A program made the position numbers and the translations under genes. Shown piece after piece: positions 13,318 to 20,798 of a stretch of 20,798 nt of DNA (its first letter is position 1; the number at the start of each line of letters is the position of its first letter). The DNA is taken from contig CAJXDJ010000003.1 of NCBI GenBank assembly GCA_913052045.1, positions 1 through 20,798 of the forward strand. Reading direction: 5' to 3'. A model generated the notes under the pieces. It saw nothing but the letters and a program-made list of their open reading frames with translations. It did no database searches and had not been told where the DNA came from. Origin of the DNA: an uncultured Dehalococcoidia bacterium (lineage in GTDB: Bacteria; Chloroflexota; Dehalococcoidia; Lucifugimonadales; GCA-2712585).

Positions 13318-15201
13318 CTAATCTTGCCACCTTTCCAATTTCTGACGAAGAAGTTTCTCAGTCTGCTTGTATCGATTGCCAAATCTCACTACCCCCACCA
13401 TATCGCCAATACTAGAAGCTTTTTGCAAATCCCTTCCTACCTTCTTAAGATAATCCTCCAATTCGGCGATCTCTTGACCAATATCAACCCTATGATTCTC
13501 CACATTGCCGGTCGTCCTAGATTTGGGTTTTGGCTTATCCCTAGACCCCTGTCGTGCCTTTAACCCTTTTGCTCGTGGAGTATCAAGAGATACAATCTCT
13601 CGCCTTTCAACCCATTCGTCAAACTTTCCCTGGAATACGGTTAGACTTTGGTTTTCAATAACCAAAAGTTGCTTGGCAAGGAGGGAAACTAAATGTCTAT
13701 CATGGGAAATGAAAAGGAGTGTACCCTCATATCCATCCAATACACACTCTAATGCTTCCCGGCTCATCACATCGAGATGAGACGTAGGTTCATCCAAAAC
13801 TAAAAAGTTTGGTTCGTCAATTAACAAACGTGCTAAAGCTAAACGGCTTTTTTCTCCACCACTACACTGCTCAACTGTCCGATAGACTTGATCTCCCTGA
13901 AAAAGGAACTTGGAAAGAAAAGTCCTGGCTTCTTCTTCCCTAATTTCTTTAATCTCTAAGAACGATTCCAGAACGGTTTGCTTGCCTGAGAAAAGATGTA
14001 GTCCTTGAGGAAGATATCCGATTTTTACCTTATGCCCAAGGGATATTGTTCCGTGTAAGGCAGTGTTTAAGCCCAAAATAGTTCTCACAAAACTCGTCTT
14101 ACCGCTGCCATTTGGGCCGAGTACTGCTGTTCTAGAACCCCGCTCTAGAACCAAATCGGGAACCTCAAGAATCTTTCGTGAATCATACCCCTCTTTATAT
14201 CCAACCCATAAGTCATTAGTAGCCATCACTTGATGCCCACTTCTAGTTACCTTAGATATTTTCATTCTCAACGCTTTGGTTTGTTTCGTAGGCGATTGGA
14301 TAACGTCCATTTTCTTGAGTTGAGTAGATCGGCTTCTAGCTTCTTTAGAACGCTGTCCCGCATGGTACCTAGCTATAAAATCCTTTTTTTCCGCTATCTC
14401 TTTTTGCTGTTTTTGGTATTGTTTCAAATATCTTTGCTGATATTCATTCTTCAATTCTCTATAAACAGAATAATTGCCTGGAAAACTTTTTATTTTTCCC
14501 TCTTCTATCTCCCATATATGGGTGACCGTACTATCCAAAAAATATCTATCGTGCGAAGAGACAATGAAGCCTACCGAGTTACGGTTAAGAAATCTCTCCA
14601 ACCATTCAAGCCCCCTCAAATCTAGGTAGTTGGTTGGCTCGTCCAATACTAATAAATCAGGATTTAACAATAAGGCTTTGCAGAGGGCAGCTTTAGTTCT
14701 TTCACCTCCACTAACGGAATCAGATCTCGTATCCAATATTTGATTATTCAATCCTAATGCGAAAGCGGTACGTTCTAGAACAGACTGATAATCAATTCCC
14801 CCTAAATATTGGGACCGCTGAAGCATTGTAAGGTATTGAATCTCGGCTTTACTGGGCTTAGCACTTATCAAAAACTCCCCTAACTGGTTTTCCTCCCCCG
14901 CTTGTGGCTCTAACTTAAATAAGTCGTCGAATGCTGTCATTATTTCTGCTCTGAGGGGCCGTGTAGTAGCCACAGGAGGTATCTGAGGGACATATCCTAT
15001 TCTACAGCCCTTTTCCCTGTAGACTTCCCCTTCAGTCGGATCTAAAACACCTGCCAATATCATGATCAGAGAAGTTTTCCCACTTCCATTTGAGCCAACT
15101 AGTCCGATCTTGGCTCTGTTTGTGATTCCCAAGTTTACCTTGCTAAAAATTTGTTTCTCACCGTAGAACAAACTTAAATTAGAAATGGATAGCAGAGACA
15201 T
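13318..15201 (-). CDS. ABC-F family ATPase (ribosome-associated type)
   Basis: A 627-residue protein with two ABC domains and no membrane segments, the ABC-F layout of translation factors and antibiotic-resistance proteins that act in the ribosomal E site. Domain 1 has Walker A GSNGSGKT (36-43), signature VSGGERTKAAL and Walker B LLVLDEPTNYLDL. A charged linker (about 230-300, rich in K, Q, E and R) follows. Domain 2 has GPNGSGKT, CSGGEKSRLAL and FLVLDEPTSHLDV. The C-terminal region from about 570 is coiled-coil-like, as in Uup/YfmR. Its ATG overlaps the stop of the PLP enzyme gene by one base (TAATG), so they are coupled. The subtype cannot be named with confidence. Confidence 0.93.
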   Translation of the reverse strand: MSLLSISNLSLFYGEKQIFSKVNLGITNRAKIGLVGSNGSGKTSLIMILAGVLDPTEGEVYREKGCRIGYVPQIPPVATTRPLRAEIMTAFDDLFKLEPQAGEENQLGEFLISAKPSKAEIQYLTMLQRSQYLGGIDYQSVLERTAFALGLNNQILDTRSDSVSGGERTKAALCKALLLNPDLLVLDEPTNYLDLRGLEWLERFLNRNSVGFIVSSHDRYFLDSTVTHIWEIEEGKIKSFPGNYSVYRELKNEYQQRYLKQYQKQQKEIAEKKDFIARYHAGQRSKEARSRSTQLKKMDVIQSPTKQTKALRMKISKVTRSGHQVMATNDLWVGYKEGYDSRKILEVPDLVLERGSRTAVLGPNGSGKTSFVRTILGLNTALHGTISLGHKVKIGYLPQGLHLFSGKQTVLESFLEIKEIREEEARTFLSKFLFQGDQVYRTVEQCSGGEKSRLALARLLIDEPNFLVLDEPTSHLDVMSREALECVLDGYEGTLLFISHDRHLVSLLAKQLLVIENQSLTVFQGKFDEWVERREIVSLDTPRAKGLKARQGSRDKPKPKSRTTGNVENHRVDIGQEIAELEDYLKKVGRDLQKASSIGDMVGVVRFGNRYKQTEKLLRQKLERWQD

Positions 15202-16403
15202 TACAATCTCTTCGAGTTATCGAATTCTGGCATAGCCTCTCTTATTCCTACTAACGAACTCACGACTCTGGCTATATCGTGCTCATCATTGTAAAAATAG
15301 GGTGATAGTCGAACCCCTCCGGGTCTGGAATCTACAATAATTCCTTCCTCTCTAAGCTGTTCGACAACTCTACGTGATTCTCGAGTTTCTATCATGGTTA
15401 TACTTGCGTGCCGATCTAAATCCAATGGTATCCTCAAACTAAAATTGTTCCCATATAATTTTTCAACTAACTGCTTTGTTAGATTCAGTGTCCTAATCCG
15501 AATATTTTCAACTCCTATCTCATTAATCAACGAAACACCCGCCTTGCCTGCGTAAACGGAGGCGACCGACGGAGTGCCGGCCTCGAAACGCCTCGCATCT
15601 TCTTTATATTCCCTTGAATCGACCCTAAAGGAGAATTGATCTCGTTGGGCGAACCAACCAGTAGCTGTAGGCTGGAAACTCGAGATTAATTCATTTCTGA
15701 CATACATATAAGAAATGCCAGGCCCACCAAGCAACCATTTAAGTCCTCCGCTCAATAGAATATCTATGCCACTCTTCCTGATATCTAACGGAACCTGTCC
15801 GGTTGCTTGATAGTCATCTACAAGTAATAGAGTTCCGGTTTTCTTACAAATTTTTGACAACGCCGGAATATCTTGAATCCAACCAGTGGTGAAAAATACC
15901 CTGCTAGTTGCTAGCAATGCGGTATGTTCATCAACCTGTTTGGCCAACCGTTCAATATCTACTGTAACGCCATCATCTGAAGGGACTATTATAGTTTCCA
16001 CCCCTCTCGGCTGTAAGGCTGAGAAATGGTAAGCTAAGGTTGGAAAGTCTAACTCAGTCGTAACCACCTTGTACCGATTGGAAAAATCCAAGGAAGAAGA
16101 AACGGCAGTCAACCCGGCGGAAATACTAGAAACCAAAGCTATCTCTTCTATTTCCGAACTAATAAGGGTGGCAAACTCCGCTCGTAAACTAATCATTTCA
16201 TCCATCCAATGGGAATACCAAGCAGATGCCCCCAGCTCCAGCCACAAATCCAGGTAGCGTTCAGTTGCAACCCTGCATCTATTAGACAATAAGCCCAAAG
16301 AACAAGTATTCAGATAGGAAATCTTCTCCAAGGAAGGAAATTCCTTCCGTAACGCGACCCAATCAGGATCTATCAATTGCAATCCCTCTAATCGATTCAA
16401 CAT
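15201..16403 (-). CDS. Class V aminotransferase-fold PLP enzyme (cysteine desulfurase/epimerase-like)
   Basis: A 400-residue fold-type I PLP enzyme of aminotransferase class V. LLLVDDYQATGQ holds the Asp that binds the pyridine nitrogen, and ILLSGGLKWLLGGPG the Schiff-base lysine; FEAGTPSVASVYAG follows as in cysteine desulfurase- and isopenicillin-N epimerase-like proteins. A cysteine desulfurase would need a catalytic Cys loop, which I do not see clearly, so the reaction is open. The reading frame runs upstream through tRNA-Glu, so ATG 16403 is taken as the start. It lies only 8 bases after the tRNA and has no ribosome binding site. It is coupled to the ABC-F gene. Confidence 0.88.
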   Translation of the reverse strand: MLNRLEGLQLIDPDWVALRKEFPSLEKISYLNTCSLGLLSNRCRVATERYLDLWLELGASAWYSHWMDEMISLRAEFATLISSEIEEIALVSSISAGLTAVSSSLDFSNRYKVVTTELDFPTLAYHFSALQPRGVETIIVPSDDGVTVDIERLAKQVDEHTALLATSRVFFTTGWIQDIPALSKICKKTGTLLLVDDYQATGQVPLDIRKSGIDILLSGGLKWLLGGPGISYMYVRNELISSFQPTATGWFAQRDQFSFRVDSREYKEDARRFEAGTPSVASVYAGKAGVSLINEIGVENIRIRTLNLTKQLVEKLYGNNFSLRIPLDLDRHASITMIETRESRRVVEQLREEGIIVDSRPGGVRLSPYFYNDEHDIARVVSSLVGIREAMPEFDNSKRL

Positions 16404-16411
16404 ACTAAAAG

Positions 16412-16488
16412 TGGTGCCCCCAAGGGGATTCGAACCCCTGATCTTCAGCTTGAAAGGCTGGTGTCCTGGGCCACTAGACGATGGGGGC
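16412..16488 (-). tRNA. tRNA-Glu (TTC anticodon)
   Basis: On the minus strand the acceptor GCCCCCA (from 16488) pairs with TGGGGGC, discriminator A, encoded CCA at 16414-16412. The T-stem AGGGG/CCCCT encloses TTCGAAT. The anticodon loop CTTTCAA gives TTC. The outermost anticodon-stem pair is C-A, a mild oddity. It sits between argC and the PLP enzyme, 8 bases before the latter's start codon. Confidence 0.95.
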
Positions 16489-16501
16489 AACTATAACTGC
16501 T

Positions 16502-16532
16502 AGTATACCAAGGCCTAAGGATAAACTGCCAA
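16502..16532 (-). promoter_or_regulatory. Possible promoter of tRNA-Glu and the downstream operon
   Basis: On the minus strand TATACT (16507-16502) lies 13 bases before the tRNA 5' end, and TTGGCA (16532-16527) is 19 bases further upstream. The spacer is longer than ideal. These boxes overlap the last codons of argC. Confidence 0.4.
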
Positions 16533-17549
16533 GGTGTCTAGACCCATAACTTCGGGATAGCCTTGCATAAGGTTCATATTCTGGACAGCTTGCCCCGCAG
16601 CTCCTTTCATCAAATTGTCTATACAACTAATGACAATCAACCGGTTTGTTCTCTCATCAACGGTCGTATATATAAGACAATGATTGTTCCCCCAAGTTTC
16701 CTTAGTTTGTGGCGGATTGTGAACCATGGTAACAAAGGGTTGATTGGCATAAAACTCTCGGTAAATCTCTGCGATGCGTTCGGTGGCTACTTTAGTTGAT
16801 CCAAACATTCCCTCTCGTATATTGGCGTAAGCCGTAACCATGATACCTCTGGTCATAGGAACCAGATGAGTTAGGAATGTAGGAATCAATCTCTCTGTGG
16901 AAAGGCTTAGCTCTTGAACAATCTCAGGAAAGTGTCGATGCCCCTTTACTGAGTAGGCAAAAAAGTTTTCGTTTATTTCTGAAAATTGTGTGCCTAAATT
17001 TGCAGTTCTGCCTGCACCCGAAACTCCCGACTTCGCATCAATAATCAAATCAGGACCAATGATCCCTTCCTTTACAACAGGGTACAAGCCAAGGATGGCC
17101 GCTGTAGGATAGCATCCTGGGTTCCCTATCAATCTGGCACAACTTATCTCTGATCGATGTAATTCCGTGAGTCCATATACAGCCAATTCCAGGTATTCTG
17201 GGCAAGGATGCTTGGTTTCATACCAATATTCATACTCATCAAGATTCTTTAACCGAAAGTCTGCGCTAAGATCTATGACCTTTATTCCCTGTTCCAATAA
17301 TGGAGTCGCTATTACAGCACTCGCTTTATGAGGCAAACTCAAAAAGACTAGATCCAGAGATCCAGAAAGTTCCTCTTCTATAAGCATGTCCGATCCTGCG
17401 AGGTGAGGGAAGACATCCGAGAGATGCTGGCCAGCCGCACTTCGGCCAGTAACGGAAACTAATTCGGTTTCCGGGTGACCATGCAATAAACGAACTAGCT
17501 CTGAACCAGCATATCCAGTCACATTAACAATCCCAACTCTGGTGGTCAT
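16515..17549 (-). CDS. argC: N-acetyl-gamma-glutamyl-phosphate reductase
   Basis: ArgC makes N-acetylglutamate semialdehyde from the acyl phosphate with NADPH, the third step of arginine (or ornithine) synthesis. The 344-residue protein shows the Rossmann start VGIVNVTGYAGSELVRLL, the catalytic Cys146 in IGNPGCYPTAA, the segment DAKSGVSGAGR, and GHRHFPEI with the active-site His. ATG 17549 is selected because GAGGGAA lies 5 bases upstream; a TTG six codons earlier lacks a ribosome binding site. A promoter precedes it. No other arginine gene is nearby, so it is a solitary gene here. A related LysW-dependent LysY function is less likely but cannot be excluded. Confidence 0.95.
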   Translation of the reverse strand: MTTRVGIVNVTGYAGSELVRLLHGHPETELVSVTGRSAAGQHLSDVFPHLAGSDMLIEEELSGSLDLVFLSLPHKASAVIATPLLEQGIKVIDLSADFRLKNLDEYEYWYETKHPCPEYLELAVYGLTELHRSEISCARLIGNPGCYPTAAILGLYPVVKEGIIGPDLIIDAKSGVSGAGRTANLGTQFSEINENFFAYSVKGHRHFPEIVQELSLSTERLIPTFLTHLVPMTRGIMVTAYANIREGMFGSTKVATERIAEIYREFYANQPFVTMVHNPPQTKETWGNNHCLIYTTVDERTNRLIVISCIDNLMKGAAGQAVQNMNLMQGYPEVMGLDTLAVYP

Positions 17550-17580
17550 TTGTTCCCTCTGAACCAATAATAGGGTTTTA

Positions 17581-17609
17581 AGTATACGGGGGCCTAGAAG
17601 TGAGGTAAA
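17581..17609 (-). promoter_or_regulatory. Likely argC promoter
   Basis: On the minus strand TTTACC (17609-17604) and TATACT (17586-17581) are 17 bases apart, matching consensus at 4/6 and 5/6. The predicted start near 17574 gives a leader of about 25 bases including the ribosome binding site. Confidence 0.55.
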
Positions 17610-17634
17610 GAATGTTTAGGCATATGGTATAAAC

Positions 17635-18327
17635 CTACTTTCTCGAAGGACAGTTATACGCTAGCTTACACTGAGCACAATTTGGTATCCGAGCTTTACA
17701 GGTCCGTCTACCATGAGTTATTAGAGCTGCATGGAATGGATAAACTTGATCAGGCGATACCATATTCTCTAAGATTTCGTGAGCGTCTTCAACATTAACC
17801 CTAGGCCCTATAAGACCCAGTCGCTTAGAAACTCTGTAAACGTGTGTATCCACTGCCATCGCAGGCATCCCCAGAGAGAAACACAATATGACTCCTGCCG
17901 ATTTCGGGCCAATTCCTGGTAAATCACGAAGCCATGCCTTTGCCTCATGAAGTGGCAGTTTAGAAAGAAAACTTATATCCAGGCTTCCACACTTTTTCAA
18001 AATCAGATTAAGTATGGTTTTGATACGCGGAGCTTTTATTCTCGCCAACCCGCCCGAAGATATGGTTTCGGCTATTTCGGATACATCTGCTCTAGCCACA
18101 GCTTTCAATGTTCCGTAACGACGCATTAATTTTTCGAATGCGTTGGTAGAATTATGATCCGAGGTATGTTGAGAAAGAATCGTGTATACGACTTCTTCGA
18201 TTGGATCGATTCTACGAGCATGTTCAAAGCCCCCATATTCTGTGCCCAATATATCAATTATATCGGTAGGACTCAGATTTGATCCGGAACATTCTAGACC
18301 GGAGGTACTCTTAATATTTGACGACAC
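17635..18327 (-). CDS. nth: Endonuclease III-type DNA glycosylase/AP lyase
   Basis: A 230-residue base-excision repair enzyme that removes oxidised pyrimidines and nicks AP sites. The helix-hairpin-helix LPGIGPKSAG (136-145) carries the catalytic Lys142, and VDTHVYRVSKRLGL the catalytic Asp160. The C-terminal C-x6-C-x2-C-x5-C pattern (CKARIPNC, AQC, KLAYNC) matches the [4Fe-4S] loop of the family. The start is GTG 18327, with no ribosome binding site. A -10 box TAGAAT ends six bases before the GTG, pointing to a leaderless transcript. It is divergent from tldD. Confidence 0.94.
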   Translation of the reverse strand: MSSNIKSTSGLECSGSNLSPTDIIDILGTEYGGFEHARRIDPIEEVVYTILSQHTSDHNSTNAFEKLMRRYGTLKAVARADVSEIAETISSGGLARIKAPRIKTILNLILKKCGSLDISFLSKLPLHEAKAWLRDLPGIGPKSAGVILCFSLGMPAMAVDTHVYRVSKRLGLIGPRVNVEDAHEILENMVSPDQVYPFHAALITHGRRTCKARIPNCAQCKLAYNCPSRK

Positions 18328-18333
18328 TATTAA

Positions 18334-18362
18334 ATTCTAACACCCTGCTTTTTTCAGAACAA
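18334..18362 (-). promoter_or_regulatory. Likely leaderless promoter of nth
   Basis: On the minus strand TTGTTC (18362-18357), a 17-base spacer and TAGAAT (18339-18334) lie directly before the GTG start at 18327. With six bases between the -10 box and the codon, transcription would begin at or next to the start codon. Confidence 0.5.
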
Positions 18363-18379
18363 ACATTAAACAATAGGTT

Positions 18380-18385
18380 TATAAT
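18380..18385 (+). promoter_or_regulatory. Possible -10 element for tldD
   Basis: A perfect TATAAT about 100 bases before the tldD start, without a convincing -35 box. It lies just behind the divergent nth promoter, so the two could interfere. Confidence 0.35.
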
Positions 18386-18486
18386 AGTAATGATCCGGCT
18401 CTAAGGAATTAGACGAATTTATTGACTTTTAGTTTAACGACTGGATATTGTATAAATGCCCTCGGAAACTATTCTGGATGGTAAGA

Positions 18487-19857
18487 ATGATCCAAAACCT
18501 AGAAGACCAAATTTCAGCAGCTTTAAAAAACAACAAAGCCCAGTATGTAGAGATAAGAATCGAATCTACCTCATCTACATCCTTACGATATCGTGGCCGT
18601 GAATTAGATGAAATAAATAAATCTTCAAGATTGGGCGGCTGCGTTAGAGCATTAGCCGGAGGCGGATGGGGATTCGCATCTTTCAATAACCTAGAAAACC
18701 TGAAGGAGAATGTTCTCACAGCGGTTAGAAACGCTCAACTCGTCGGGGGTAGCCCGATAATTTTGATGGATGTAAAACCAACGATAGCAAAGATACGACA
18801 CGATGTAAAAAGAGACCCGACCAAAATATCACTTGCGGATAAAACTCGTCTCCTAAACGAATATGTAGAAGAAATTTGGAGGGTACCTGGAATATCAACG
18901 TCTTCCATCGGTTATGGAGACGCTCGCCATCACAAGATATTTGCTAATTCCGAAGGGACATACATTGACCATGAAAAGCTTGATATTTCAATACGATTGA
19001 ACGCTGTGGCCCGGGACGGATCAGAAGTTCAACAATCTGGAGTCAGCTTGGGATCCGCAGGAGATTATTCGAAGATAGAACACCTCCACGGACATGCTCG
19101 TGGCGTCGCTCAGCGATCTATAGATCTACTAAAAGCCCCACAAGTAAAGGGGGGTGAGTACACAGTAGTATTGGAACCAGTACTAGCTGGCGTATTTATC
19201 CATGAAGCATTTGGGCACCTATCAGAAGCTGATCATGTTTATGAAGATCCCAGAATGAAGGAGATGATGTACATGGGTCGCCGGTTTGGAGGCCCCCATC
19301 TTAATGTTGTCGATGGTGCCGCGATTCCAAATCTTCGGGGTAGCTACCAGTTTGACGACGAGGGAACCCCATCTAGTAAAACCTACTTGTTGAAGGAAGG
19401 CATTCTAGTGGGGAGACTGCACTCCAGAGAAACCGCGGCTAAGTTAAATGAAAAAACGACGGGAAATGCCCGAGCTATAAGCCCTCAATTTCCTCCTATA
19501 GTCCGAATGACAAACACCTATATAGAAAACGGAACAGCAACTTCTGACGAAATTATTGGCGATATCAAAAACGGTCTATACGTCAGTAATTGGTACGGTG
19601 GCATGACCAGCATGGAACAGTTCACATTCTCTGCAGGTGAAGCTTTTCGCATACATAACGGTAAGATCAAAGAACTCTGTAGACCGGTTATGCTAACGGG
19701 CAATCTATTCACAACCCTTGAAAGTCTCGATGCGATCGCAAATGACTTAGACATGAACCAGGGAGGAGGTTGTGGAAAGGGCGGTCAAATGCCACTCCCT
19801 GTTTCTAACGGTAGCCCCCATATAAGAATCCAGAGGTGCCTCATTGGTGGAGCATAA
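18487..19857 (+). CDS. tldD: TldD-family metalloprotease subunit
   Basis: A 456-residue TldD protein, the catalytic half of the TldD/TldE protease that degrades unfolded peptides and, in some hosts, matures peptide antibiotics. The zinc motif HEAFGH (H239-H244) is intact and the Cys of GGGCGKGGQMPLPVSNG near the end is the usual third ligand. The N-terminal part (VEIRIESTSSTSLRYRGREL) is the regulatory half of the fold. ATG 18487 with GGATGG five bases upstream is chosen; TTG 18448 and ATG 18478 would extend it. It overlaps tldE by 14 bases. No peptide precursor gene is seen nearby. Confidence 0.95.
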   Translation: MIQNLEDQISAALKNNKAQYVEIRIESTSSTSLRYRGRELDEINKSSRLGGCVRALAGGGWGFASFNNLENLKENVLTAVRNAQLVGGSPIILMDVKPTIAKIRHDVKRDPTKISLADKTRLLNEYVEEIWRVPGISTSSIGYGDARHHKIFANSEGTYIDHEKLDISIRLNAVARDGSEVQQSGVSLGSAGDYSKIEHLHGHARGVAQRSIDLLKAPQVKGGEYTVVLEPVLAGVFIHEAFGHLSEADHVYEDPRMKEMMYMGRRFGGPHLNVVDGAAIPNLRGSYQFDDEGTPSSKTYLLKEGILVGRLHSRETAAKLNEKTTGNARAISPQFPPIVRMTNTYIENGTATSDEIIGDIKNGLYVSNWYGGMTSMEQFTFSAGEAFRIHNGKIKELCRPVMLTGNLFTTLESLDAIANDLDMNQGGGCGKGGQMPLPVSNGSPHIRIQRCLIGGA

Positions 19858-20743
19858 CGATACAATTTTCAAATTATTGGAACAGGCCAAAAAGAAAGGC
19901 GAAAGTGCAGAGGTATTCTATCTATCACGCTACAGAGAACCAGTAATTTTTGAAGCTAATCAACTCAAGACACTAGAACTTCAGGAAACGTCAGGAGTAT
20001 CCTTACGATTAATAAAAGACGGCCGCATTGGTTTTTCATCTACGAACATAATCCAGGATACAAACATTTTGGTCGACAATGCAGTGGAAACAGCACCATT
20101 TGGCCCAATTCCATGCTTTGAATTTCCGAATTTCAGGGTATTCAATCCAGTCCAAACCAATGATCCAACCACCAAGTCGTTCCCCATAAATCGGATGATA
20201 GATTTGGGTCAAGACCTTGTGGAAAAGATTCACCAACTGAATCCAGAAGTTTTGTGTGATTCCGAGATATCAAAAAACGTCACTACCATCACTATAGCCA
20301 TCAAATTTCCCCGTACCTTCTCGGTCCAGGGCACGGCGAATGTCCATCTCCGCGCCACGCACCACGTTCACGCCATCCATAAGACACAAATCGATGGTCC
20401 AAAAGCTGGAATTAGCGAAATCGATCATCTCCTGGGTGGGTTCTTGTCGGAACCAATCTCCACCGGCCGCCGTACACGCGGACTCACTGCTACACTCCCC
20501 GCCTACACTACCCACACAAGGCACAGTACAAATCAGAGTTCCCTCAAGCCACTCATCCGTGTAGGGCACGTCAAAGGAGCTCGGATCCACAAAGGGGCCA
20601 TCAAAGCGCGCTCCTTCACCATTGGGGAAGGTCGGCAGAGGGAGACCGTCAATGCGTTGAAAGGTCTGGTCCAATTGAAAACAATCGAGGACTCCAACAC
20701 TCCCGTTACGAACCCGCACGAAGAGGCTGTTGCCTTCGGATAA
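19844..20743 (+). CDS. tldE: TldE (PmbA-like) N-terminal half, joined to unrelated sequence
   Basis: Starts at TTG 19844 with AGAGG seven bases upstream, overlapping the end of tldD. Residues 1-150 or so look like the partner subunit TldE/PmbA: SAEVFYLSRYREPVIFEANQ, LQETSGVSLRLIKDGRIGFS and LVDNAVETAPFGP. Members are usually about 440 residues, yet after TTITIA (near 20299) the family's expected NSxG continuation is replaced by a sequence rich in His, Thr and Arg that reads like the antisense of another protein. The frame ends by chance at 20743. The true C-terminal half is absent, so only about 19844-20299 should be treated as tldE. Confidence 0.8.
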   Translation: MVEHNDTIFKLLEQAKKKGESAEVFYLSRYREPVIFEANQLKTLELQETSGVSLRLIKDGRIGFSSTNIIQDTNILVDNAVETAPFGPIPCFEFPNFRVFNPVQTNDPTTKSFPINRMIDLGQDLVEKIHQLNPEVLCDSEISKNVTTITIAIKFPRTFSVQGTANVHLRATHHVHAIHKTQIDGPKAGISEIDHLLGGFLSEPISTGRRTRGLTATLPAYTTHTRHSTNQSSLKPLIRVGHVKGARIHKGAIKARSFTIGEGRQRETVNALKGLVQLKTIEDSNTPVTNPHEEAVAFG

Positions 20744-20791
20744 TCCAGGATGGAGGATGACATGCAGATGCCCGGTGGGCTGGGCATACAT
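20270..20791 (-). CDS. Unrecognised Cys-containing protein in the GC-rich end segment (partial)
   Basis: On the minus strand a frame open from the window edge (first ATG at 20791) reads TGHLHVILHPGL, then FPNGEGARFDGPF, GTLICTVPCVGSVGGEC and MDIRRALDREGTG. Its composition looks more protein-like than the plus-strand frame. The last dozen residues, from about 20300 to 20270, are antisense to genuine tldE, so the real protein would continue differently in its own genome. No family is recognised. It is probably a fragment open at both ends. Confidence 0.4.
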   Translation of the reverse strand: MYAQPTGHLHVILHPGLSEGNSLFVRVRNGSVGVLDCFQLDQTFQRIDGLPLPTFPNGEGARFDGPFVDPSSFDVPYTDEWLEGTLICTVPCVGSVGGECSSESACTAAGGDWFRQEPTQEMIDFANSSFWTIDLCLMDGVNVVRGAEMDIRRALDREGTGKFDGYSDGSDVF

Positions 20792-20798
20792 GACCTCA
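20300..20798. other. GC-rich terminal segment of probable foreign or chimeric origin
   Basis: From about 20300 base composition rises clearly over the preceding AT-rich genes, tldE homology stops, and a different coding frame appears on the other strand. A contig assembly chimera is the simplest reading; a genuine recombination event is the alternative. Confidence 0.65.

Noticed and set aside
14230..14625. Plus-strand open frame of 131 codons rich in Phe and Leu
   Set aside because: Antisense of the ABC-F linker region; the hydrophobic look comes from complementing Lys/Glu codons.
16404..16490. 29-residue N-terminal extension of the PLP enzyme
   Set aside because: The extension is the tRNA-Glu gene read as codons; the enzyme fold begins after ATG 16403.
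18487..20299. TldD/TldE as part of a peptide-antibiotic maturation cluster
   Set aside because: No precursor peptide, YcaO or other modification gene is visible nearby; TldD/TldE are also common housekeeping proteases.

Overview
The window is bacterial chromosome of moderate GC, judged by eye in the low 40s percent. Gene mix includes a phosphotriesterase-family lactonase/hydrolase, amidohydrolases, a MaoC-MaoC-SDR module, a PAC2-family protein, an ABC-F ATPase, TldD/TldE and scattered single tRNA genes with encoded CCA. This recalls marine Chloroflexota of the SAR202/Dehalococcoidia type. That assignment is an inference from gene content and has not been tested by any search.

Layout. 1-142: the 3' end of one tRNA, a full tRNA-Trp and a perfect hairpin. 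192-2917 (minus): a phosphotriesterase-family hydrolase, a decayed inverted copy of the tRNA-Trp locus, an intact amidohydrolase and the remnant of a second amidohydrolase whose middle is missing. 3178-3350: tRNA-Leu(GAG) and tRNA-Cys from one likely promoter. 3416-5516: a lipoprotein with a degenerate LytM/M23-like domain, a possible frameshifted fragment, and a LysE/RhtB exporter. 5629-6505: tRNA-Leu(UAA) followed by a 775-bp segment that ends in a second copy of the tRNA 3' end, the arrangement expected of a tRNA-targeted integrated element. Its only recognisable gene is a frameshifted proline-repeat/DUF4177-like gene that runs through the distal repeat. 6786-8179: a six-helix membrane protein and two small Cys-rich proteins. 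8374-9288: PAC2 protein. 9412-11214: an operon of two MaoC-type hotdog proteins and an SDR, likely an acyl hydration/oxidoreduction module. 11236-12283 (minus): Nudix hydrolase and GNAT acetyltransferase, one base apart. 12412-13317: alpha/beta hydrolase. 13318-18327 (minus): nth, argC, tRNA-Glu, a class V PLP enzyme and an ABC-F ATPase, the last three packed closely. 18487-end: tldD and the start of tldE.

The last ~500 bases do not fit. From about 20300 the tldE frame stops resembling its family, base composition becomes GC-rich, and a more protein-like frame opens on the opposite strand. This looks like a chimeric join, or less likely a genuine rearrangement.

The most notable signals are three independent traces of DNA turnover, two of them at tRNA genes: the tRNA-Leu direct-repeat segment, the inverted decayed tRNA-Trp copy, and the internally deleted amidohydrolase. 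No CRISPR array, transposase, integrase or recognisable defence system is visible.
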